This document shows, one piece after another, positions 17,839 through 26,512 of a stretch of 64,000 nucleotides of DNA. Numbering within the stretch: the stretch's first letter is position 1; every line of letters begins with the position of its first letter. The translations under genes and the position numbers were made by a program. The stretch covers positions 11,750 to 75,749 of the forward strand of contig JBGSWN010000247.1 of NCBI GenBank assembly GCA_041752395.1, written 5' to 3'. The DNA is from UBA6168 sp041752395. GTDB taxonomy: Bacteria; Bacteroidota; Bacteroidia; Chitinophagales; Saprospiraceae. The notes beneath the pieces are model-generated. The model was given only the letters and a program-made list of their open reading frames with translations, searched no databases and was not told where the DNA came from.

Positions 17839-18333
17839 TCAGTCTTTCAACTGGTTCATGATGCCCATCAGGTCCAGTTCCTGCCAGCTTCGGTAAATTT
17901 TCCCATCCTTCATTTCATAAATCACCTGGCCAGTCGAGGAGAATTTCTTGCCAGTAGCTGGCATTCCAAAAGCATCGCCCATGTGCGTTGCCTCCACTTC
18001 GTAGCGAATGGCAGCGTAATTAGCATCCGCAAAGAGGTGAGTGATGGTAAAATGCGCATCAGGAAAAGCCTGTTTGTAAAATTTTACCAGTTCGTACATG
18101 CCCGCAATCCCTTGCATGGACTCTGGTTGGAGGGGGTTCCCATCGCTCCAATCTGGATGGAAAACCCTTGGAATGAGCGTCTCGTTTTGACCTTTGTTCC
18201 AGCCTTCTTCGTACCAAATTCGGATAGTTTCGGCATTGGCTTCCGATTGGTGCAGGCGCTTGACGGGCATGCATTGCGTAAGCAGTAAAATGGCAAGCAA
18301 TGAAAGTAGGTAAAGATGCTTTTTCATAACCAA
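17839..18333 (-). CDS. SnoaL-like (ester cyclase) lipoprotein
   Basis: 164 residues. The N terminus is a lipoprotein signal with a lipobox ending in LLLTQC (Cys21). The mature part fits the SnoaL/ester-cyclase branch of the NTF2-like fold: IRIWYEEGWNKGQ, MQGIAGMYELVKFYKQAFPD and MPATGKKFSSTGQVIYEMKD, ending in SWQELDLMG. The cytoplasmic members are polyketide cyclases or of unknown role; export as a lipoprotein suggests a periplasmic or surface role here. The start could be one codon later (MKKHL). Confidence 0.78.
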   Translation of the reverse strand: MVMKKHLYLLSLLAILLLTQCMPVKRLHQSEANAETIRIWYEEGWNKGQNETLIPRVFHPDWSDGNPLQPESMQGIAGMYELVKFYKQAFPDAHFTITHLFADANYAAIRYEVEATHMGDAFGMPATGKKFSSTGQVIYEMKDGKIYRSWQELDLMGIMNQLKD

Positions 18334-18515
18334 GGTTTAGGTTAAAAAGAAAGATTGACACGGCAATTTAACATTATTGGGACGATAGCAATAACTTCGT
18401 GCCTTAAATTTTTGCGATGCGTGAATATTGACACAACTCCAAATTTCGCACAACAAATTCGGTTTTAAAACGTACATTCTGTGGCTGCAAACTGGCAGCT
18501 CATCAAACATCCGAC

Positions 18516-20564
18516 ATGCAGTTTTTATATCCCGGTTTTCTCTTCGCCTTAGGCGCTTTGGCCATTCCTATCATCATCCACCTGTTTTATTTCAGGCGGT
18601 TCAAGAAGGTGTATTTCACCAATGTCCGCTTTTTGAAGGAGGTAAAAGATGAAACCAGTTCCCGTCGCAAGCTGAGGAACTTGCTCGTCCTTTTGGCCCG
18701 TTGCCTGGCTGTTGCAATGCTGGTATTTGCATTTGCGCAGCCATTTATTCCAAAGGATGTAGCGGTGAAACAAGGTGAAAATGCGGTGAGCGTTTTCGTG
18801 GACAACTCGTTCAGCATGAGCGCTTTGAGCCAAGCTGCACCGCTGTTGGAACAAGCAAAAAAAAGGGCCAAGGAAATCATTTCCGCCTACGCCGTGGAAG
18901 ACAGGTTTCAGGTTTTAACCAACGATTTCGAAGGAAAACATCAAAGGCTGGTGAGCAAGGAAGAGGCAATTGGATTGGTGGAAGAAATCAAGGTGTCCCC
19001 TGCCGTTAGAGCAGTTTCCCAGATTTTATCGAGGCAAAAACAGGCACTTGGTAGCGGCACTGGTATCAATAAAGTAAGCTACGTCATTTCTGATTTTCAG
19101 AAAAACATCAGTGATTTCGAGAATTTCAAAGACACTGTTCTGGATGTGAATTTGGTGCCCTTGCAAGCAGTGCAAGAAAAAAATGTGAGCATTGACAGTG
19201 CGTGGTTTGAAGCCCCGGTACAGATGCTCAGTCAACCCAATTCACTGGTTGTAAAAGTGAAAAATTGGAGCACGGATGCTGCCGAAAACGTGCGCTTGAC
19301 TGTGAAATACGATGGTGAAACAAAACCAGTTGGCGAATTGAATATTCCGGGAAGCAGCACCGTGCTGGATACCGTTGTTGTGAACATCCAAAAACCGGGC
19401 TGGCATGTAGCGGAATTGGCGCTGACTGACTACCCCGTGCAGTTTGACGACCATTATTTCTTCACATACAATGTTGCGGAGCAAATCAATGTGTTGGTAA
19501 TCAATGAGTTGACGCCAAGCCCATACCTAGAAGCAGCCTTTAAAGGCATTAGCTATTTTAACGTGAGCAACCAACCGGTCAACCAGATAACCTACTCCAA
19601 ATTCCAAGAGTACCAATTGATTGTAGTGAATGGTCCGAACAGTATTTCCAGCGGCTTGGCGCAGGAACTCAGGCAATATGTGACCAATGGAGGAAATGTG
19701 TTGGTTTTCCCTTCGACTACATCAAATTCTGCGACTTATAATGCATTTCTGTCCACTATTCCCGCCAATGAACTGGGTGCTTACGAGCAATTGGAACGGA
19801 ACGTGGCCGATGTGAACACTGCTGAATTTGTGTTCAAAGATGTTTTTGAAAACAAATCGGCGAACCTGAAATTGCCCATCACGAAAGGCAATTACAAACT
19901 CAGCACCATGGCCAGCCGGGGCGAGGAAAAACTACTGACTTATCGGGATGGAAGCACTTTTTTGGGCAAATTCAAAAGCGGACAGGGCATCCTCTACCTT
20001 TGCGCAGCACCATTGAATACAGAGGTGAACAACCTTGCCAACAGCGGTGAGATTTTCATTCCAATGCTCTACAAAATGGCCATTTCAAGTGCCCGCAAAC
20101 GGCCAATCTCCTACACCATCGGGCGGGACGAAACCATCGAAGCGGACAACCGGGTGAAAGGTGGCGAGAGTGTTTACAAAATGCGGGGTGAGGCAAAGGA
20201 TGGCAAAGTGACCGAAGAGTTTATACCGCAGCAGCGAATCGTTGCATCGAAGGTGTTTATTGGCTTGCAAGACCAGATATTGGACGCCGGTTTCTATGAT
20301 TTGTTCCTAAATCCCGATTCTACCTTGGCAAAATATGCCTTCAATTTCGACCGGAGGGAATCAGATTTGACCTACCTGAACGGGGATGCGCTGAAAGAAA
20401 AAGCCACCAATAACATCAGTATTTTGACCGATAACGCCTCGGCAAGTTTGGAAGGCGTGGTGAGCGACCGTAGCAAAGGCGTATTGCTTTGGAAATGGTG
20501 CATCATCATTGCACTTATTGCACTGGCTTTGGAAGTGTTGTTGTTGAGATTCTGGAAAGTGTAG
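18516..20564 (+). CDS. BatA-domain membrane protein with VWA-like region
   Basis: 682 residues. The N terminus is the BatA double-transmembrane domain: MQFLYPGFLFALGALAIPII, then LIHLFYFRRFKKVYFTNVRFL, and a second helix around 55-75 (LLVLLARCLAVAMLVFAFAQP). A VWA-like segment follows with VSVFVDNSFSMS (about 90-101), a long beta-rich periplasmic middle with a class I glutamine amidotransferase-like stretch (INVLVINELTPSPYLEAA near 325), and a C-terminal helix (about 656-678). The family is part of the MoxR/Bat group near DUF58 and MoxR ATPase genes. Here it stands alone, with a DUF58 gene at the far right end of the window. The exact role is unknown; envelope maintenance is commonly proposed. 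Confidence 0.87.
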   Translation: MQFLYPGFLFALGALAIPIIIHLFYFRRFKKVYFTNVRFLKEVKDETSSRRKLRNLLVLLARCLAVAMLVFAFAQPFIPKDVAVKQGENAVSVFVDNSFSMSALSQAAPLLEQAKKRAKEIISAYAVEDRFQVLTNDFEGKHQRLVSKEEAIGLVEEIKVSPAVRAVSQILSRQKQALGSGTGINKVSYVISDFQKNISDFENFKDTVLDVNLVPLQAVQEKNVSIDSAWFEAPVQMLSQPNSLVVKVKNWSTDAAENVRLTVKYDGETKPVGELNIPGSSTVLDTVVVNIQKPGWHVAELALTDYPVQFDDHYFFTYNVAEQINVLVINELTPSPYLEAAFKGISYFNVSNQPVNQITYSKFQEYQLIVVNGPNSISSGLAQELRQYVTNGGNVLVFPSTTSNSATYNAFLSTIPANELGAYEQLERNVADVNTAEFVFKDVFENKSANLKLPITKGNYKLSTMASRGEEKLLTYRDGSTFLGKFKSGQGILYLCAAPLNTEVNNLANSGEIFIPMLYKMAISSARKRPISYTIGRDETIEADNRVKGGESVYKMRGEAKDGKVTEEFIPQQRIVASKVFIGLQDQILDAGFYDLFLNPDSTLAKYAFNFDRRESDLTYLNGDALKEKATNNISILTDNASASLEGVVSDRSKGVLLWKWCIIIALIALALEVLLLRFWKV

Positions 20565-20576
20565 GCGAGAAAAAAA

Positions 20577-20622
20577 GCCCGCCTCGTTGCCAAAAGATTG
20601 GCAACGAGGCTCAACAACGGGC
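20577..20622 (+). terminator. Strong hairpin after the BatA gene
   Basis: A perfect 13-base stem, 20581-20593 against 20598-20610, with a 4-base loop, extended by GCCC (20577-20580) and GGGC (20619-20622). It follows the BatA stop by 13 bases. It lacks a T-run on the plus side and has an A-run in front, so it could also stop minus-strand transcription. Confidence 0.6.
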
Positions 20623-21042
20623 AGCATCAGAATGAGGTATCACCCCCACCCAAAACTAAAGAGTGTGAATTCAGGAAAACTGACACAAAACCCACCAAAT
20701 AGCAGCATCCCAGCCCATTTTACAATAGACGGAAAGCAAAACTCGGTGCGGATTATGCCTTGCTAAAACATCCGTAGCAGCCTGGTAAACATCAACTTAC
20801 AGGAAATGAACTGATGGGTAAGCCTACTTTACTTGGCAAGTTTGGGGTTGGGCATCTATTTTTTTAGCACTTGGTGCTAACTACTTAATCGAACGAAGAT
20901 AAATGTAACAAAACGAAAAAACGTTCCGTCCTACTTTTCAAATTAACAAACGGCAATTTAGTGTACGAAATACGTGGAATCCTTTTTTTAAGATTTCCAC
21001 TTTTTATCTTCGCAAAAGTGGGTTAACCTTGTGCGATAATCA
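20623..21042. other. Intergenic region before the CotH-like gene
   Basis: About 420 bases without a credible gene. The main feature is a palindrome TTAGCACTTGGTGCTAA at 20864-20880. TATCTTCG at 21005-21012 differs by one base from the -7 consensus and could serve the downstream gene. Confidence 0.45.
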
Positions 21043-22143
21043 ATGACTTTTTCACCCTTCCACCAAATCAGAATGACATCTACAAAGGATAATTTATTGG
21101 TATTTGGGTTGTACTTGGCAGTACTTTTTGTTGCCCTGCCTGCTTTGTTAATTAGTCAAACAACACAGGAGGCTGAAATTGTTGCGAAAAAAGCCTTGTT
21201 TGATTACTTGCCTACTGACAAAATCACAGAAATAACCATCACGGCAAATTTTGACTCCATTAAAGGAAATATTCGAAACAAAGATTACGAAGTAGGAGTT
21301 TTCTCGATAAAGCTAAGCAAAAAAAACAACTTGGAACTTGCGGTAAAAATGCGCCCTAGGGGCAAATCACGTCGCATGATGTGCGACTTCCCACCGCTTA
21401 AAATTAAATTCAACAAAGAAAGCCTGGACTCGAACGGACTTGAGCCATTCAATGAATTTAAGCTGGTTACGCATTGCAATGAGAATGAAAGCAGCAACGA
21501 GAATATCCTACGGGAATACTTGACCTACCAGCTTTTCTCTATCCTCACGCCCTATAGTTTCAAGGCAAGTCTGGTAAAAATAACTTACAAAAACACGGGG
21601 AATTCCTTCAAAAAAATGACCCAATTTGGCATCATCATTGAGGATGCGGAGAGCATGGCCAGCCGGAACAACTGCCATACGATGTCACAAAAAGTCATCC
21701 CACTGGATTCCCTTCACTCCAACCAAGAGAAAATAACCTCTGTTTTTCAGTACATGATAGGCAACGCTGATTGGAGCTACGCAATGGCCCGTAACACAGA
21801 GCTGATACAGCAGGAAAATGGCGTCATTATGCCAGTCCCCTATGACTTTGACTATGCAGGATTGGTAAGCGCACCCTACGCCCGTGCCAATGCAGCCCTT
21901 GGTCAAAAAACAGTGCTCGACCGGGTGTACTTAGGGAATGTAACCGACTATGAAGGGCTGCGAACCATCTTTACCTATTTCGGAAATAAAAGGAAGGAAC
22001 TAGTCAGTACCATTGATAATTTCAAGGAACTGGATTCCGACGTCCGCAAAGAAATGCTGGATTATTTGGAGGAGTTCTTTGAGGTAACCTATGATAAAAA
22101 CAAGGTAGAAACTGTAATGCTTGCCGGTATTAAAAAGAGCTGA
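21043..22143 (+). CDS. Putative CotH-like protein, secreted or membrane-anchored
   Basis: 366 residues (356 if the second ATG at 21073 is used). One hydrophobic segment at about 21-40 acts as a signal or anchor. The body has MRPRGKSRRMMCDFPPLKIKF (near 102-122), EYLTYQLFSILTPYSFKASLV, a VFQYMIGNADWSYAMARNTEL block and VPYDFDYAGLVSAPYA. The last two blocks resemble the CotH protein-kinase family, where an Asn-containing QY.IGN.DW stretch and a late PYDFDxxG supply nucleotide and metal ligands. I therefore suggest a CotH-like kinase fold, with moderate confidence. It is a single-gene unit followed by a TonB-dependent receptor. Confidence 0.55.
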   Translation: MTFSPFHQIRMTSTKDNLLVFGLYLAVLFVALPALLISQTTQEAEIVAKKALFDYLPTDKITEITITANFDSIKGNIRNKDYEVGVFSIKLSKKNNLELAVKMRPRGKSRRMMCDFPPLKIKFNKESLDSNGLEPFNEFKLVTHCNENESSNENILREYLTYQLFSILTPYSFKASLVKITYKNTGNSFKKMTQFGIIIEDAESMASRNNCHTMSQKVIPLDSLHSNQEKITSVFQYMIGNADWSYAMARNTELIQQENGVIMPVPYDFDYAGLVSAPYARANAALGQKTVLDRVYLGNVTDYEGLRTIFTYFGNKRKELVSTIDNFKELDSDVRKEMLDYLEEFFEVTYDKNKVETVMLAGIKKS

Positions 22144-22391
22144 ACCCTCTAATTTTTCATGAAAAACAATCACGTTCAAACCTTTTTCCAACCCTTTGCC
22201 CCTAAAAAATGTGTTTTTCATCGAAAAAATAAAGCCAAATCATCGGGGCAAGCCCACTTTTGTCGCATCATCATTTTTAGTTAATAAGTTTATTCACCGA
22301 CTGTAAAAATGCTAACTGGCTTGACGCCAAATGGCCTTTTAACTATTTGTCTATCAACTAGTTAGTAGCACTTAATTTAAATCACCTGACA

Positions 22392-24842
22392 ATGAAAAAA
22401 TCTACTGGACTCCTCGTCCTATTACTATCGTTTTTCCTCACCGGAAGCGCATTGGCCAATAAAGAAACAGGAACCATCAAGGGCATTGTGTTCGGCAACG
22501 ACAACCAACCTGTCAGCTTCGCCAACGTGCTGCTATATTCCGCAAAAGACAGCTCATTGGTGAAAGCGGAGTACACCGCCGATGATGGCCAATTCGAATT
22601 GCAAAGCATCGGTGCTGGCCGCTACTGGCTCAATGTGAGCTTTGTGGGAATGGCAGATTTCAACTCAGAACCCTTCGACCTGACGACTGGTCAAAATCTC
22701 AACTTGCCCCAAATAAAAATGACCACGAAGGGCGTGGACTTGGCGCAAGTCACCGTCACCACTAAGAAACCATTGGTAGAAGTGCATCCCGACAAGACGG
22801 TTTTTAACGTGGAAGGCAGCATCAACGCCACGGGCAACAACGCCATGGAATTGCTCCGCAAATCGCCCGGCGTGGTGGTGGACAACAACGACAATATCAT
22901 CATGAGCGGCAAGGGCGGTGTTCGGATTTATATTGACGGAAAGCCGACACAACTCAGTGCCAACGACCTCGCAGCTTACCTGAAAACCATCCAAAGCACG
23001 GACATTGCGACAATAGAAATCATCACAAACCCCAGCGCACGCTGGGATGCTGAGGGCAATGCAGGCATCATCAATATCCGCATGAAAAAGGACAAGCGGC
23101 TTGGTGGCAACGGCAATGTGAACCTCGGCTACGCCGTTGGGCAGCGTGAAAACTACGAAGGCTCGGTGAGTGGCAACTACCGCAACAAGCTGATGAACAC
23201 CTTCGGAAGCTACAGTTTCAACGATGGTGAATGGCTGGAAATCATGAACATTTATCGGGAGCAAAACGGGACCATGCTCGACCAAAAAGGCCAGAACGAC
23301 AACCATTGGCGCTCCAATAATTTCAAATTGGGCAACGACTTTTTCATCAACGACAAAAACACGATTGGCTTCCTCGTGAACGGCTACGAAAGCAAGCAAG
23401 ACGATAAGGGCAATATCCGAACGCCCATCAGTGCCATTGGCGGCAGCCAACCGGACAGCACCTTGATTTCAAAGACTACCACGGATGGCAAGCGCCGCAA
23501 CTACAATTTCAACCTGAACTACCGCTTCGACGACGCCAAAGGGAAAATCTGGAACGTGGATGCCGACTATGGTTTTTTTAAAAATGACAACAGCCAAATA
23601 CAGCCCAACATGTATTTGAACGGCGATGGGAGCGACCCGAATGCCATCCGTTCCGAGAAAAACTACCACATGGTGACGCCAATGAACATTGACATTTATA
23701 CGCTAAAATTAGACCACGAGCGCCCATTGCTGAAAGGCCAGTTTGGCGCAGGCATCAAGCTTTCTTACGTAAAAACGAACAACGATTTCAATTTTTACAA
23801 TATCCTCGAAGGGGAGGATGTAGTGGATGTGGACCGCACCAATTTTTACACCTACACTGAAAATGTGAATGCTGCCTACACAACTTACAACCGCCAGTTT
23901 GGTAAATGGGGCATGCAACTCGGCCTCCGTGCAGAGCAAACCAATTCCGAAGGCGACTTGTCGGCTTTGAAAGATGTCAATGATGAAAACGTAAAACGGG
24001 ATTATTTCAACCTGTTCCCATCCGGTGGATTGACTTATACTTTGAACGAAAAACACAGTTTCCAACTGAATTTCAGCCGCCGATTGGACCGGCCCAGCTA
24101 CCAAGATTTGAACCCATTCGAGTACCGGTTGGATGAATTGACCTTCCAAAAAGGAAATCCGTTCCTGCGTCCGCAATACTCGAACAATGTCCAGTTCAGC
24201 CACACTTTCATGCAGATGGTCAACACTTCGTTAGCATTCAGCCATACCTCCGACCTCATCGAGCGCTTGGTGGATGTGTCCGATGTAAATGACAAAGCGG
24301 CTTTCGTTACTTTCCGCAACCTGGCCGACCAGAACAATTATAGCATTAACATCGGTTCGCCTATCCCCATCACCAAATGGTGGAACGGTTACGTGAATCT
24401 GAACGGTTACCGCACCGATATCAACGCCGATTTTGGCGAAGGAAAAGTAGTGGACGTGACTATCCATGCTTTCAATGGGTACATGCAGCACACCTTCACG
24501 TTGCCGAAGGATTTTTCAGGGGAGATTTCGGGCTGGTACAGCTCGCCCTCCATCTGGGGCGGCACTTTCAAAATGAGGCAAATGTGGGGCATTGATGCAG
24601 GTGTTTCCAAGAAACTGCTGAAAGGAAAAGCCACGCTGAAACTCTCCGTCAGTGATATTTTTTATTCTCAAAAATGGGGCGGAAAAAGCACTTTCGGCGA
24701 CCTCTATATGACCATTGATGGTCGGGGTGACAGCCGCCGTTTCCGGGCGAACTTCTCCTATAATTTCGGGAACGAGCAGGTGAAAGCCAGCCGCCGCCGC
24801 AGCACTGGCTTGGAGGACGAAAAGAATCGGATAAAAAATTGA
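22392..24842 (+). CDS. TonB-dependent outer-membrane beta-barrel family protein
   Basis: 816 residues. A signal peptide (about 1-22, ending SALA), a carboxypeptidase-regulatory-like domain (about 27-110: GTIKGIVFGNDNQPVSFANV), a plug domain (about 120-225) with NAMELLRKSPGVVVDNNDNI, GVRIYIDGKP and NPSARWDAEGNAGIINI, and a large C-terminal barrel with many aromatic strands (FPSGGLTYTLNEKHSFQLNF, SRRLDRPSYQDLNPFEY). This is the outer-membrane-barrel group related to TonB receptors and distinct from SusC, since it lacks the SusC signature and has no SusD partner. The ligand is unknown. It is monocistronic, ending in a clear terminator. Confidence 0.9.
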   Translation: MKKSTGLLVLLLSFFLTGSALANKETGTIKGIVFGNDNQPVSFANVLLYSAKDSSLVKAEYTADDGQFELQSIGAGRYWLNVSFVGMADFNSEPFDLTTGQNLNLPQIKMTTKGVDLAQVTVTTKKPLVEVHPDKTVFNVEGSINATGNNAMELLRKSPGVVVDNNDNIIMSGKGGVRIYIDGKPTQLSANDLAAYLKTIQSTDIATIEIITNPSARWDAEGNAGIINIRMKKDKRLGGNGNVNLGYAVGQRENYEGSVSGNYRNKLMNTFGSYSFNDGEWLEIMNIYREQNGTMLDQKGQNDNHWRSNNFKLGNDFFINDKNTIGFLVNGYESKQDDKGNIRTPISAIGGSQPDSTLISKTTTDGKRRNYNFNLNYRFDDAKGKIWNVDADYGFFKNDNSQIQPNMYLNGDGSDPNAIRSEKNYHMVTPMNIDIYTLKLDHERPLLKGQFGAGIKLSYVKTNNDFNFYNILEGEDVVDVDRTNFYTYTENVNAAYTTYNRQFGKWGMQLGLRAEQTNSEGDLSALKDVNDENVKRDYFNLFPSGGLTYTLNEKHSFQLNFSRRLDRPSYQDLNPFEYRLDELTFQKGNPFLRPQYSNNVQFSHTFMQMVNTSLAFSHTSDLIERLVDVSDVNDKAAFVTFRNLADQNNYSINIGSPIPITKWWNGYVNLNGYRTDINADFGEGKVVDVTIHAFNGYMQHTFTLPKDFSGEISGWYSSPSIWGGTFKMRQMWGIDAGVSKKLLKGKATLKLSVSDIFYSQKWGGKSTFGDLYMTIDGRGDSRRFRANFSYNFGNEQVKASRRRSTGLEDEKNRIKN

Positions 24843-24887
24843 TGCGTTCAGCATTTTAAAAACTTCATACTAATTCAATTTTATTTG

Positions 24888-24920
24888 AGCAGGTGGCACG
24901 AGGCCACCTGCTTTTTTTTT
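24888..24920 (+). terminator. Rho-independent terminator
   Basis: AGCAGGTGGC (24888-24897), a 5-base loop, GCCACCTGCT (24903-24912) and a run of T to 24920. It follows the TonB-dependent barrel gene by 45 bases. Confidence 0.9.
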
Positions 24921-24939
24921 GTTGACAAACGAGGTAGAT

Positions 24940-25020
24940 AGGACACAGATTAAACTGATAAAACGGATTGACACAGATTTAATCTGTTTAAATCGGTTCA
25001 ATCTGTCAAATCTGTGTCCT
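24940..25020. repeat. Palindromic intergenic repeat rich in ACAGATT/AATCTGT
   Basis: Outer arms AGGACACAGATT (24940-24951) and AATCTGTGTCCT (25009-25020) are perfect inverses. Inside lies a second palindrome, ACAGATTTAATCTGT (24973-24987), plus further copies of the AATCTGT word. It stands between the terminator and the epimerase gene. It resembles small interspersed repeats of other Bacteroidota genomes, which I recall only in general terms. Confidence 0.6.
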
Positions 25021-25062
25021 GTCCTTTTCGCATGCCTTATCTTTCCGCCCAAAATCTAGGTC

Positions 25063-25476
25063 ATGGTAAAAAATTTGGAGCATATCGGCATCGCCGTCAA
25101 GGACTTGAAAGCAGCCAACGAACTGTACGAAAAACTGCTCGGAACGCCCCACTACAAGACGGAAGCCGTGGAAAGCGAGCACGTCTTGACTTCATTTTTC
25201 AAAACAGGCGAAGCCAAGATAGAACTGCTCGAAGCCACCTCACCGGACAGTGCCATTGCCAAGTTTATCGAGAAACGAGGCGAAGGAATCCACCATATCG
25301 CCTTTGAGGTGGAGGACATTTTGGCAGAAATGCAGCGGCTGGAAGCGGAAGGTTTCACCTTACTAAATAAGGAACCAAAACGAGGGGCGGACAATAAACT
25401 TGTTTGTTTCATCCATCCAAAATCGGCAAATGGGGTACTGGTGGAATTGTGCCAAGAAATCAAGGCAGAAGGCTAG
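25063..25476 (+). CDS. mce: Methylmalonyl-CoA epimerase
   Basis: A 137-residue enzyme of the vicinal-oxygen-chelate fold that interconverts (S)- and (R)-methylmalonyl-CoA, linking propionyl-CoA use to succinyl-CoA. The N terminus has HIGIAVKDLKAANELYEKLL with the metal-binding His, a central TGEAKIELLEATSPDS with the Glu ligand, then GEGIHHIAFEVEDI (second His) and VLVELCQE at the end (last Glu). The length is right. No mutase gene is in the window. The stop overlaps the stop of tsaC: both use the shared CTAG at 25473-25476. Confidence 0.94.
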   Translation: MVKNLEHIGIAVKDLKAANELYEKLLGTPHYKTEAVESEHVLTSFFKTGEAKIELLEATSPDSAIAKFIEKRGEGIHHIAFEVEDILAEMQRLEAEGFTLLNKEPKRGADNKLVCFIHPKSANGVLVELCQEIKAEG

Positions 25477-26486
25477 TTTTTGCTTGCATGCAACGCCCGC
25501 CGCAAACGGTCATTGATGGCCATTCCCAGGCCTTCTTCCGGTAAAAATCGGGTGAGAATTATTTCCGCTCCGCAAATATCCGCCAGCCGCATGATGGAGA
25601 AAAGGTTTTTGGCAGCCTCGTCAAAATCACCTTCCGCCGAAAGCTGAAACCGGAAATCAGCGGGCACATCCTCCAGGTTTTTTCCGAAGGCAATCACTGC
25701 TATTTTATTGGGTGAAAAACGGGCGACCAACTCCTCAGACCAATCCACGTACAGCGGCGTGGCCGTCGCATAATGGCTTTTGAATTGGCCGGGAGCGACG
25801 GGATGTTCCTCCACGCCCGTTTGAATCAAGACCTTTTTCCCAAGGGCCTCCTCGATGGCCTCCACCGCTACCCCACCCTTCCTTCGGATGATAACTTGCT
25901 GATTATCAAAGTCAACGATGGTGCTTTCCAACCCAATCTGGCATGGCCCGCCGTCGAGAATGTACGGGATTTTCCCATTCAAACCCTCGAAAACATGCTG
26001 CGCCGTAGTAGGGCTAACATAGCCAAACGGATTGGCAGAGGGTGCTGCGACGGGAAAATCGAGCATTTGCAAAAGCTGCCTTGTCAAAGGATGGGCAGGG
26101 ATGCGGACGGCGACTTTGGGGCTGCCAGCAGTCACTAAATCTGGAATTAGTGATTGGTGATTGGTGATTGGTGATTGGTGATTGGTGGCTGCCACTTTCT
26201 TTTCCAAGAGGAAAGTCAATGGGCCGGGCGAGAATTTTTGCGCCAAAAGCTCGGCATCGGCGGGGATTTCAGTCAGGTATTTGCGAACGGAATCCCAATC
26301 TGGCAAATGAATGATGAGCGGATTGAAATGTGGGCGGCCCTTTGCTTTGAAGATTTTTAGGACGGCGTCGGGGTCAAGGGCATTGGCGGCGAGGCCGTAC
26401 ACGGTTTCGGTGGGGATGGCGACGGGGTGGCCGGATTTTAGGAGGTCGGCGGCGAGGTCGATATCAGTTCCGATGGTTGTTTGCAC
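25473..26486 (-). CDS. tsaC: L-threonylcarbamoyladenylate synthase (TsaC/Sua5, long form)
   Basis: A 337-residue enzyme that makes threonylcarbamoyl-AMP from threonine, bicarbonate and ATP, the first step of the t6A modification at tRNA position 37. The YrdC domain (about 1-205) has GHPVAIPTETVYGLAANA, FKAKGRPHFNPLIIH, KFSPGPLTFLL, AVRIPAHP and GLESTIVDF; the C-terminal Sua5 domain (about 235-337) has APGQFKSHYA and LRRALHASKN. This is the Sua5 two-domain form. An unusual 13-residue stretch at about 101-113, repeating NHQSPIT, comes from a heptanucleotide repeat in a loop between conserved blocks and probably leaves the fold intact. It converges on mce. Confidence 0.93.
   Translation of the reverse strand: MQTTIGTDIDLAADLLKSGHPVAIPTETVYGLAANALDPDAVLKIFKAKGRPHFNPLIIHLPDWDSVRKYLTEIPADAELLAQKFSPGPLTFLLEKKVAATNHQSPITNHQSLIPDLVTAGSPKVAVRIPAHPLTRQLLQMLDFPVAAPSANPFGYVSPTTAQHVFEGLNGKIPYILDGGPCQIGLESTIVDFDNQQVIIRRKGGVAVEAIEEALGKKVLIQTGVEEHPVAPGQFKSHYATATPLYVDWSEELVARFSPNKIAVIAFGKNLEDVPADFRFQLSAEGDFDEAAKNLFSIMRLADICGAEIILTRFLPEEGLGMAINDRLRRALHASKN
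26151..26185. repeat. Five perfect copies of a 7-base tandem repeat inside tsaC
   Basis: Five consecutive copies of TGATTGG cover 26151-26185, flanked by one partial copy on each side. Read in the tsaC frame they encode the period-7 peptide NHQSPIT. Seven is not a multiple of three, so gain or loss of one copy would shift the frame of tsaC. Confidence 0.9.
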
Positions 26487-26512
26487 TTAACTTTATTAGT
26501 GCTTCCGCACGA

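Noticed and set aside
22665..23450. A 261-codon frame antisense to the TonB-dependent barrel
   Set aside because: Val/Ala/His-rich reading that mirrors the real gene; no start signal or family pattern.
24940..25020. Insertion sequence remnant
   Set aside because: No transposase frame or target duplication; it is only a short palindromic repeat.
26151..26185. CRISPR-like short repeat array
   Set aside because: Seven-base copies with no spacers lie inside tsaC; this is a simple tandem repeat, and no cas gene is near.
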